Origin: Incurvaria masculella
Lineage: Eukaryota; Arthropoda; Insecta; Lepidoptera; Incurvariidae
Reading direction: 5' to 3'
DNA: 64,000 bases
Assembly (NCBI GenBank): GCA_946894095.1
Contig: OX335655.1
Coordinates: 7,440,001-7,504,000 of the forward strand
Each line of letters opens with the position of its first letter. Position 1 is the first letter of the stretch. The translations under genes and the position numbers were made by a program. The notes beneath the pieces are model-generated. The model saw only the letters and a list, made by a program, of their open reading frames with translations, did not search any database and was not told the origin of the DNA. Below, piece by piece: positions 22,901 through 34,900 of this stretch.

Positions 22901-25900
22901 CTGCAAATGCATACGTATATACTAGATGTTTGAAACGTTATGATGACACTAGACGATCCAGTAAATGCACAAATATATCTGATTAGTGCTAGCTTTCGCA
23001 GTGGTATTGACTAATCAACGGCTATAGTAACTGACTTCATCGACTAATTGGCGCAAAAGAACTATCGCACGCGTAATTAAATGCAAATATAACTTCTTGC
23101 GCCAATTACCAAACAACTACTCCTTACAAATTATTATTACACAATGTTCACAAATCGCACACGCCAAAGTTATAAAAATTTAAGGGCCCTGTTGCCCCAT
23201 CCAATCGTTATACTTCCATCAAACGCAAATAGTCATCTCCGAGGTCATAGCCTAGAGCTCCATGCCAGCTCAACAAACCCGAGACAACACTTCCTGTCGA
23301 ATAGAACAGTGGAAATGTGGAACAAGCTGCCCGAAGATGTCGTTCAAGCACCCACCACCAATTCTTTTAAAAACAGGCTTGACAAACACCTAAAAACACT
23401 AAACTAAAGTAACCGTAATAACAAAGCACCAGTGAACTCAGACATGAACACATCAGTTTAGGTTGCTTGTTCATCAAATAAATGAATAAATAAAACTTCC
23501 TGATATTAGGTTCAGACTTAAAATTTAACTTTTTATTAAATATCATACTCAAAATCTTGGTGGATAAAATCGTTCATAACCTTGCGGTTTAGGGCCGCGT
23601 TTGCTAACAAAGTGGTGTTCGAGCCCACCCTTGGCTTCACCACTGTATTTCTCGGTTAGAGTTTTATATATGCATTACCCAATTTGCCAACATACACCTT
23701 TTAACTTTTTATTTATTGTATATTTATTTTATATATTTTATTTATATTATTTTATTAACTTCCTCCCTCCTCATTTATTCGCACACACTCTCATTCACAT
23801 ACACATCTTCCCTCATTGTCACTCATCTACACACCCGCTACTCATGTATTAAAGGACTTTGGAAAAGGATGCGGTTAAAGCCAGCTTCGCAGCGTTTGCT
23901 GAGTACCATCTGAGAGCATACCCATTCAGTGCAACACAACATAAGCCTCGAGGTCTAAAATAACAATAGTACATTATATATAACTTGTGTTCCTTTTTTT
24001 ATTTACTTGACTAATTAGTGTTCTATGTATTTTCGTGTGTTGTGGCTGAATAAACTATTTGAATTACATATGTAACACAAATACTTTACGGGGAGATCTA
24101 AACATTGTAAAAATTTCAAGCACCTTGTTTTCCTGACTTCCCCGACGAATAGATGAGTCGGATAATACAATAGTCAATCTCATAAGTGCGCACCTCGTTG
24201 ACGTCGTTGACGATGGGCAGGTGGCGCAGGCCGAGCGCGCGGAACAACTTGAAGAGGCGCGGCAGTGACGCGCGGTGCGGCAGCGTGTACGGCGACGGGT
24301 TCATGTACGGCCGCAGATCGATCGTGCACATCTTCTCCTCATCACTGATATCCAACTGTTCACCGCACATGTTACTGTCATCAATTTCATCATCTACATT
24401 GGAATAATTTGACTGTAGAGTTCCGCTCGGTCGATATCGACCAAGTTTTGCGTGCGGAAATCGTAACAAAAGTACTACTAAAGTATGAAGACTTTATAAC
24501 ACAAATGTTAAAAAGGTAGGGTTGTCTGATTATGTTTGGTGTTCTTAGGTAAAGTTTAGTGGTTTTTTTTGTGTCCTTAAGAATTATTTTTCTGTTCTTT
24601 GGTGTTTTTCGATGCTCTACTCTACGGTGTTCATTTCCGGTTTTTAGTTTTTTTTTGTATTTTGAAAATTTTAAAAAAATATTATATGGCACTACGGGAA
24701 TGTGGTGTGTTGGGCTAATATCACAGTGGGCATGGTATTTGCAATCCATGTCCGGTTACATTAATAAAAGTATGGAAGTTTTACATAAATTCTGAGCCAT
24801 CAAATCAGAATCCATGATTTTTTTTTTTTTTTTATGTGACTGGACATGGATGGCTAATACCACAAGTTCTGTCATGGTATTAGCCCAACACACCACATGG
24901 GAACTAGGTGCCATGCCAGTACCTTCCTTATATTGCACGGCTACATTGAACTGGATGGAAAACACGGACAATTTTCATTGCCGCTTCGACCATCGTTCAT
25001 CCAATGCGATGGTACCAACCCGGGCGGGATAAACCCTACCACCTAGTTAGAGAGCATGTCATGTTAAAGTTCGAATCTTGCTTCAGTTGTCTGACAGAAC
25101 AGTTCTAAATTGAATATGACAAAACCTTAATGTAGATGACGCTATTCAACTTAACAAGATACATTTTTAAAAAATAATACACATTACTTTTGATTGTCTG
25201 CATAAAGAATAAATGCATAAACTTCAGGACGTCTGCTAGCGCCCAATATGTTGGCTCGTAATGAGCTGTTGGTAGCACCACTGATTACTCATGTAAACAC
25301 CGAGTCCCTTTCCATTATATAAATAATACAATGTATTGCTAGCAATCAATGGCGCCATTTGTCTTGTATTTAATGTTGAATGGGACTACCGATATGCAAG
25401 AATAGTAGCTTACGACACTCGCAAATATTAGTTAATTGTAATTATTTGATGCTAATTGATGGGAGTGATTACGATGAGCGGGTTTAAATTAGAGATCAAC
25501 ATTATGATTAACTTTCATGCAACTCAAAATTTTACTGATCAGGCTTTGATAATACATTCCCATTGATGTCCCTTCATACACTCGGCCCGAAGATAATGAT
25601 CGCTAAACGATGTGACATATGCTTTGATACAAGTGGAGATATGCTTGCCTGATCGATGTTGGGGTACCGCGGGTACTCGTCACGGAACATGTTGACGTCC
25701 ATGTCGAGGTTGGACCAGGTATCCTCTGCAGTGTCGTTGAATATTTTCTTTTGCAGGAGCACTATCAGCTGCGACCGCAGTATTAATCCTCGCAACCGTT
25801 TGTAAGTTGTTATTTCAGTCTGAAAGAATGAAATTGATCAGTAATTGATAACTTTTGTGATCTATGCTGTGTTGATTGAATTTCTAATGTCGTGTGAATA

Positions 25901-28900
25901 ATGCACAGCCATTTATTCTGTGCTGAGTTCTTGCAGTGTTTTTGAACAGTGATTTTGGAAAAATAGAAAAAAACAAGTAGAACAATTGGAGGAGCAGTAA
26001 TGTTTCAACAGGTTCCTAGATCTTTTTTATTTTTTATGTAACTGGACATGGATGGCTTATACCGAACTGACCGTCCAATATTAGCCTAACACACCAAATG
26101 GGAACTAGGTTCCATGCCAGGACCTTCCTTATATTGCTCGGCTACATTGAACTGGATGGAAAACACGGACAATTTTCATTGCCGCTTGGACCATCGTTCA
26201 TTCAATACGATGGTATCATCCAGGGCGAGATTAACCCTTCCACCTAGTAAGTAAGGAGCCTCTACATTGGAGCCTACACATGAAAGCATTTATTTTACTT
26301 TGTCCGTAGAGACCAGTGCTCGGCAGTACATTTTAATTTGATGAAAGAATATGTTAAACATGTCACAGTGCACCAAAAACCACACCACAAACAGAATGAA
26401 TACAATTAAATACAATACATAATAAAACAAGTCATATCTTATATTGTTGTACGAAATAGTACATTTTATTCGTACGAAATTTCTCGAATCGAAAAAAATC
26501 GTCCAAATTGTAAAATGGTGTTGAATTGAGGAATATTCTTAGTTTAGACTGAAATATTCTTAAAGCACCTGCTCGCTAGTAGCACTGTAAACACTTACAC
26601 GATCGGAGGCGGGCGGATCGACGACGGGAAACCCGTTGTAGCTGACGAGCCGCAGCATCTCGACGATGTGGCCGACGTTCTCGACGGTGCGCAGCGTGCA
26701 CACGGGGTGCGACATCACCTCCGACGCGTACACGTTGTGCGTGAGCGGCGGCGGCTCCCACGGCAGCAACGGCACGCCCGCCAGCTGGATGTGAATGTCG
26801 TAGATGCCCTGCCGTTGAAGTAGCAGTAGTGAGCGGAACTGCAGTGCATGGACGGCACAGAATGTATATAGGATTACATCCAGTAGCTCAGCTCCATACA
26901 AATTGCAGATTTCGCGCAACCGCACAGCACCGGCACATTTCGCTTGAATGTGCTCTAAGCTAGTCTGGTTTGGTGCGTGGAGATATTTTTTTTTTAAATA
27001 ACAGAACCAGCAATGCTCCGCCATGCTTTAAGGTGGGCCTTCCCGCTCAACTCCCCATACAAACATGGAAAGAAGATCATGCGCATATTTCTCTTCAGAG
27101 ATCCAAAACGATTCTCAAAACAGCTTTTTTTGATCGAGCTGGATGTCTGATGACCATTGGCATTGTAAAATAGTGATTGGTTTCTAAGTTATAAGGTTCA
27201 AAACTTAAAATTTTTCTTGCATTTTATCATAGATTATTATATACAATAACTTTGGGGGTGGATTACTCAACGATAAAATAAAAACATCTTTTAAAGATTA
27301 GTCATCAGACATAGCTTGTTTTATGAAGATTTATAATCAATTTGGTTTTTGTTAGATTTTTTACTACTGCGATCGTGGTTTTCTTTTAGCTATTAGTCGC
27401 TTTGAATTAAATTTTTCGCAAATCTTACCAAATATATATTACAAACACTATGCGCATTGTCTACTTTATGGATATGTTGCATCCTCCTCACCACGGAGCC
27501 TGTCTTTTTTTTGAAACAGAGAAGGTCCCAGAGCGCAATAGCACGGTTTTGTACCGAGCCCGCAAATGAGTTAGTCCCGCCGGGTAGGGCCACCTTAAGT
27601 GACAACACTGACACTCGATAGAGCAAAGGTATTAATCTCAAAAATCGCCTGAGTTAAGCTACTGCTGTGGCCCCGACCACACAGCTTTATATCTACTGTG
27701 ACGGAGACCCCTGCCCCAGAGAGCATGAAAGGACAGAGTATCGATCGAAGTGCATTTGTATAGCGGCAGCGTAGCCACGAGTAGCGAGAAAACGCCTAAG
27801 TGTGATTTGGTCGCTTACGAATTCGGGATGCGCAAAATATAAAGTTTGTTGCATTAAATAGAGCCCTGTTAAGTTCTTACATATTACGTGTCATTGGAAC
27901 TGGAGAAAATGAATAGCAAGCGAATTCATAAGCAAACGCTCTCGCCGGCGCTTAGTTTCTTTGCATATAATGTTTTAAGCTTTTTTGTAACAGTTGTCTA
28001 CAAATGAGAGGTCAAAAAGCGAATTATACGGGTAGCGTCTTTTATGGATTTAGCATGAATGACGGGCATAACGGCTGACCTCGTTGAAAAAGTCGCCGGT
28101 CCATTTGGCGACAATCAGCGTGATGATGATTGGCAGCGCGTTGGAGATCTGGCCCGTGGTCTCGATGATGATGACGGTGAGTGAGATTGTCATGCGCACC
28201 ACGCCGCCCAGCTGTGCCGCGGCGCCGATCAACGCAAACTTGCCTGGCTCGATCACCTTCACACAGAATGTATAATTAATGCCGCTTGGTATGATTGGGG
28301 ACTAAGATATATTTATTAACTCAATCGACTAACTAAATATACTTAATTTTTAGTAAAATATATTGTTTCTAGTGTGGCGACCTAGCGCCCTCTACAAAGA
28401 TCTGCTAATTTCACATGCCAACAAATGTAACTAACAAATGCATAGAAGCTAGATGGCATGGCACTAGCAATAGATGGCGCTACCTGCTCAAATGTCCAAC
28501 AAGTCAAAAACACAAGAAGTATATATCGCAATAACGAAGTTTCCAAGCTAAGTAACACATATACCACATTCAAATGAAATTAAATTGAATTAAATAATTT
28601 ATTTGTCTCAATTATGGGTTGTACATGATACGAAGAAACAATGCTCTCGAAATTCGATCATGGCCATAACTATGTCTTCCACAATTTGAGTTTTACCGTA
28701 CACAAATAGACATATAAACAATCAAACAACTCAAAATAATGTTGTTTTATAGATAATTCCCTTATAACCCTATAACTATTTGTTTTTACTAGGTAATTAA
28801 TATAACTTTACTAACGAAAGAATTCTTCTAAATTTATAGAAACATTTTTCTGCTAACTAATTAAAAAGTTTTTTTCCTAAAATTTGGTAAAGGTAATATA

Positions 28901-31900
28901 TTTCTTATTGATTCTGGAATATTGTTATATATTTTTATAGAGATATACAAATCGCAACTAGAGGAGAGCAGCTGCGCACCCGTGGGTCTCAAGACCTGAC
29001 CCACCTTTTCATTTCTCCACAGTAGTAATACCACGTGTGTGTGAATCGACAGTGAAGCAAGAAAGGAAAGTGGGCAAAACAATGATTTTATAAAAATAGT
29101 GCAAGGCTAAAGCCAAACCAGCAAGTGAACCTTTCCCGGCCCGTTTGTCTACTAAATTGATACATGCACAGTATTATGTACATTTGAATGTACAATTTCT
29201 GCAGTCGATGTCTGCAAAGCACTGTTAGACCACATACCTAGCATGAGCGCTGCGCATACAAGATGTACACAGTGTGGGAGTGAGAAGTAACTAAAGCACT
29301 ATTAACGCGAGTTAGGAGATAGAGACAGAACAAACCTACCCACATCAACTTTTCAAATCGCTACAACTACACGGCGGCACAGCTCATTTAATGTAAAATA
29401 TATTTTTGCAAACTGTTTATTATTTCTCAAGTTTCTCTTAAATAAATCACGTGTTGAAATGGTGCCATATGCATTTGTAGATTGTGAGGTGAACGGGCGT
29501 AATAAACCAGACAAATAAATTTTTTTTTTCCTTGTCTATATCTATACTATTATATAAAGAGGAAAGGTTTGATTGTTTGTTTATATGAACCGAATAGGCT
29601 CTGAAACTACTGAACGGATTTGAAAAATTATTCACCGTTGGAAAGCTACAGTCTATCCGACGGACATAGGCTATGTTTTATCTTAAAAAAATTAGGGATC
29701 CTTACCAAAACTCCGATAACGTCACCCAAGGTGCAAAAAAATTACCAAGAATGTTCCTTACATAGCGTGCGCTGCGAAAACTATTCACGATAGAACAATA
29801 TAATGTAATACAATTTTATAGAACACATTATTATCTACAAAAAATTTCGGGACAGCATACATCTAACTATTATAGTTATGTCACAATAAGTGTGCATTTA
29901 TTTTAAAATAAAAATTTAAATACCGCCGCTAGAAAAGGCTCCTTATTTGTACCTAGATATTAATCCTTATCAAAATAAATAAATTATTATTTAAGACTGT
30001 TTCAATACCTTTATATTACTTTTAGAATTATTCGATTCGGACATTTCATTCGAAAGATATCATGAGTTTAAAAATTAGAAAAAACTCCGCTCGGCCAACT
30101 ATGCGTTTTAGAGTTTGTAGGCGTCACTCAGAGGTACGGGAGGGGAATCAGTCGGCTCCCTACGCAGCAGCCGTGTGCGGAATTTAAGGTCGGCCCGTAA
30201 GCATCACAAAATTTCGCCTCCCATACAAACGTAGTTTACTAATAATTTCAAAACCACTGTTCCAATTTACTTGATATTTGGTATCTAAAATTAAGCCACA
30301 AATATCTGTGTCTGCATGTCTTTGTCTTTTCGGAAAATGTATTCTGGGTCAAACCACAGAGAAAACAAAATTCGTATGAAGATTTTCATTTTGCTTTCAT
30401 TTCATTCGGTTTGGATTTTTCAAAAAAACAAAAGCATGCAGACACAGATATTTATTACCTGATATTAGATATTAAATATCAATTTAATTGGAATAGCAGT
30501 TTCCAAATGATTAGTAAACTACGTTTGTATGGGGAGCATGGCTTACGGGCCGTTCTTAAGAAATTGTCGCTTGATAATATTTTGTCGCTTGATGATAATT
30601 AGTTTAGTAGGTAACTAAACGCATTCAAAAAGTTCTTTTCAGAACTAGACCCATTAATATATGTTGTACATTTAGTTATCCTATAAAATAAGTGACTTAA
30701 ATAGTTTTTATGATTTTCGATTAAATACTTTTTAGTTGTAGGTTATAGTAGTAGTTGTAGGTAGCTAATAACAGTTAAACATGTTTGAAAAATGTTACGG
30801 CTTTTCACGCGGCAGGAAGATACATTCTCCAAAGACATTCTCAAAAGCCGTAACATTTTTCAAACATGTCTAACGACCGCGGTAATCTCAAAAGTATCAT
30901 AATAACAGTTGTTCTTAACTTTCCAGTGAGGATGGACCATTTGACAAAATGTTTGTCTTGCCATGGACCACCATGTGTTGGAGGTATTTAAATTAATAAA
31001 GGATTGTTCTATCTGTACATTAACCAAGCATACAAAGGTATTTATTACGAAATTTTTTTTTAGTGAAAAATAAAACAACATCAAATAATGTTTACTCCCT
31101 GGCTTTAACTCAATAAATTATTTATTTAATGGCTTTGTTTTGTGGTTATGACCTTTTTACAATAATTAATAGTATGAAAAATACATAAAAGTAAAAAATA
31201 CAAAAAAAGAAAAAAAATACAAAAAAAATATATTCACAAAATTTGGTATTGTAATTTTATTTCGAATATTTCAATGTAGGTATATGCTCTTTTTTTAGGA
31301 ACTCTACGTAATAAGGGGTTTATTTGTGTATCATTGTGTCAAAATAATATTTTTTCAATTATATTATGCCCGTGCAAAGCCGGGACGGGCTGCTAGTCAA
31401 TAATATTTTGATATCTTTTCCTTATTATTTCAATGTAAACCTTGAAACATAGGTGTTAGCGTAGGTACGGTCCAAACATTGACCACGTATTCCTTGACAT
31501 ATTTGGAGCAAAAAAGATTGATAATTTTTTTTTTATTTCGTACACTCCCAAATTTTTTTTTACTTGTACAACAAAATGTAATCTACCCTTTTTGCTCCAA
31601 ATATGCCTAGGAATACCTGGTTAACGTTAGGACCATGCCTCCATTAATCTTCTGCATAACATCAAATCATGATTTGAATGCTGTATGAATTAAAGCCAAC
31701 ACACTCACGGCATCAGGAAAGATGTGCTCCATGTAAATGGCGAGCAGGCGGCCCCACGCGGCGCCCGTGAGCAGGTTGGGTATGAAGAGGCCGCTGGAGA
31801 CGGCGAGGCCGAAGGTCCAGCTGGACAGCAGGAAGTAGAGCGGCACGAAGGCCAGCAGCGAGGTGGCGCGGTGCGAGCCGGCGGCGTCGTGCAGCAGCGA

Positions 31901-34900
31901 GCGCACCGACGCCTCCGGCGTTTGGAACCAGATCGCCGCCAACACGTTGTACTCGCCGTCCTCGCAGTACAGCTGCAGCAAACCAACTTATAGGAAATGC
32001 ACCCGTTCACTGTCGATGTTCCATAAATCAGAACCAATCGATCCTCTCCGTCCTTTATCTATAGCATGGTTCTTAACCGGTGGTCCCTGGAAGCACCTAA
32101 AGTGGTCCGCAAATCCATCTAAAAAAGATTAAATAACTGACGATTTCACAGGGGTCATTAAAGATTATGCAGTCACGAAAATAGCATTAAATAATATAGG
32201 TAAGTATTTATCTCTGTCAAATAAAATATTCGTAATAAATACCTTTGTATGCTTGGTTAATGTACAGATAGAACAATCCTTTATTAATTTAAATACCTCC
32301 AACACATGGTGGTCCATGGCAAGACAAACATTTTGTCAAATGGTCCATCCTCACTGGAAGGTTAAGAACAACTGACCTATAGGGTCGGTAAACTAGGGAA
32401 TACACTCCCCGTCGACGTATTTCCCCCAAAGTATATACAACATGGTGTGAAGAAGCACCTGGCCGGCCGGCATGGTTTTCGTAGCCCTCTTAAAAGTTAG
32501 AATGTGGGTATTTTAAAATAAAGTTAAATGTTGTTGGCTTATGCCATAGTCAAACTGAACGCAATCGGCTGATATCACGCCCTTAACGTATTTAAAGAAA
32601 GTGTCAGTATTGACTACATTCATTTCAGGACTTGATTCTACATCAACAAGGGTGCTATTTCTGTATCGTCAGCAGCGGTATTCGGTCTCCGGGTACCCAG
32701 ACTAATGTCATCCGCCATCTGTGGCAAATGCCAAACTTTGCCACAGATGGCGCAACATAAAACTGTGTGAGTTTTATTTAAAGGTTATAGGTTGTTGACA
32801 ATTTGACTGAGTTAATATGAGGATAATAACTCAGATAATGGAAATGACAATTTTATTGCCATTTCCATTATCTATTAAAACCCCAGTTAAGATTTACCCT
32901 TCCACCTAACAAGAGATCCGTTTTACGTGTAACCAGAACCATGCCCAACTTTAACGTCCGAACGGTCACCATCGAGAAACTAGTGTTTTTTTTATAGCTA
33001 GTGGTGTAGCAGCTAGAGGACTTCCTTTCATTCGTGAGGTTATGGGTTCAAATCCTCATGTGATAAGAGATAAGCTCTCAGAGATAAACTATTCCATCGG
33101 TTCGGAATCCATATGTTGCCGTAGCCTTGGAGGCTCGCTTGGAGGCAAAGCACCGCCGTTCCAAGCGAGAGATAGTGGGTTTAGTACCTGGAGCCACCAA
33201 TTTATTTTTCCAACAAATATTCCCATGTGCATTTCATATAAATGCGAGTTGCGCGAGGAATCGGCCATGTTTAAAAAGAAAACCGTCGTTGTGATGACTA
33301 TTGTACAGTTTCTCTAATTCCAGGGGTAGGTATTTTACACTTCCAATAATGCGGTAGGGAGACTCTCCTAACCAACTCAAAATTACTCATCAATACTTAA
33401 AACATGATCAACGACTGCGTGATTGTCTTGATACAGTTTTATGTGGCGCACGTTCTATGAACGACGTACAGTTCTATGAAAAAATCTTTGCACTGCGTAC
33501 CACATTGAAGTGATCTAGCTATTTCTAGAAAGTCAATTTCACTTCATTTATTTATTCAACTTCTGGTAGTAAAACTACACTAAGTCATGTCACAATTTGA
33601 TTGATCCGCGGATTCGATCAACCAGTGAAGAAGAACCCGCAAATAAACTTCACTGGTCTATAAATTATGTTTTTATTTTTGTCTTTTTTTTCATCCACAT
33701 AATCGTCCAACACCGCCGACAGTTGACTGTTAGTCATGGGGGTGTTTCCTATACGGTCACATGACTTCCCTCTCAAGTAAGACTTGTCTCCCTTACTGTG
33801 TGTATGTGGGTAGTAGCCTCCCCGTAGCTCCAGAACCGACTCCTCCCATTCAAACTTGCTTCTGCAGAGAACCTCAGAGAATCCTTCATGGGACACGAGA
33901 GGAAGATTTCCGCTCAAAAACAACCAGTTTAGTGTCTTGTTTTCATATTGGTGTATATTGGCTTTAGGTGCTTGGATTTAGATGCTTATTAACAATTTTT
34001 TTTTGTGTTTGTCGTAAATACAACACCACCAACAAAAATAAACGTTTGTTTGGTTTTGTAGGGTTCCGTACCCAAAGGGTGAAAACGGAACCCTATTACT
34101 AAGGCTCCGCTGTCCGTCCGTCCGTCTGTCACAGGGCTGTATTTCATGAACCGTAATAGGTAGGCAGCTGAATTTTTCACAGAGTGTATATTTATTTTGA
34201 CGCTATAACAACAAATAGGTAAAATAAAAAAAATATAAAAATTAAAGGGACAAAAAACGTGATTTTTTTGTGATACATTTTGTACGATGGTGGTTCCCCT
34301 TTGTGTGCGAGTCCGACTCGCACTTGGCCGGTTTTTTTATTTATATAAATCTGTTGTGATAGTTTTAGTTCTTTGGGCACATTAATATTTTGTATGGATT
34401 CTCCACCTCAGACAGGCTTGCGGTGTGGCTTACCTGCAGCGGCGAGCTGGTGGGGTCCTCGCCGAGCGGCCGGCAGTCGTTCATGAGGAACATCATGAGG
34501 AAGCCGACGGTGGCGCTGGTGGCTGCCACCAGGCACGCCTCCATCACGCGCAGCCACCGCTTCGTCACATACCTGCAACATTTATTATCGGATAAAGCAC
34601 TTTAATTTCTGTGGTTGTGACTTGTCTAGGGAGGGTATATATATTACGGTTAAAGCCCGATGTTGGTTAAAATCCGAAATAATGTTTTCCTTGCAAGTTT
34701 CTGCACTTCTATCCATGTTGAGTGCACTAATTGAGAGTTGACATCAAGAACAAAAATAGAACTATAAAAATAGAATAATAGAAAAATAGAATAGAAAAAA
34801 ATCGAAAAAAAAAATGCATTAAGGTGTTTTTTTTCCTTACCATAAACTCTGAATTAGTGCCCTCGACACAGGTATATCTTGAAAATTTTAGTTATCTTCA

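Larger units (their letters stand above)
29541..31396 (+). mobile_element. Non-autonomous Helitron
   Basis: Starts TCTATACTATTATATAAAG after an A and ends with a GC-rich hairpin (GCCCG...CGGGC) followed by CTAG before a T, the Helitron rules for ends and A/T target. No Rep/helicase is encoded. Inside are a TTAA MITE (30184-30559), a palindrome (30780-30868) and one arm of the 146-bp inverted repeat. It fills much of ClC-7 intron 10. Confidence 0.65.

Noticed and set aside
31705..32037. Arg/Ser/Cys-rich minus ORF and two plus ORFs over ClC-7 exon 10
   Set aside because: Alternative-frame shadows of the exon; composition is that of off-frame GC-rich codons.
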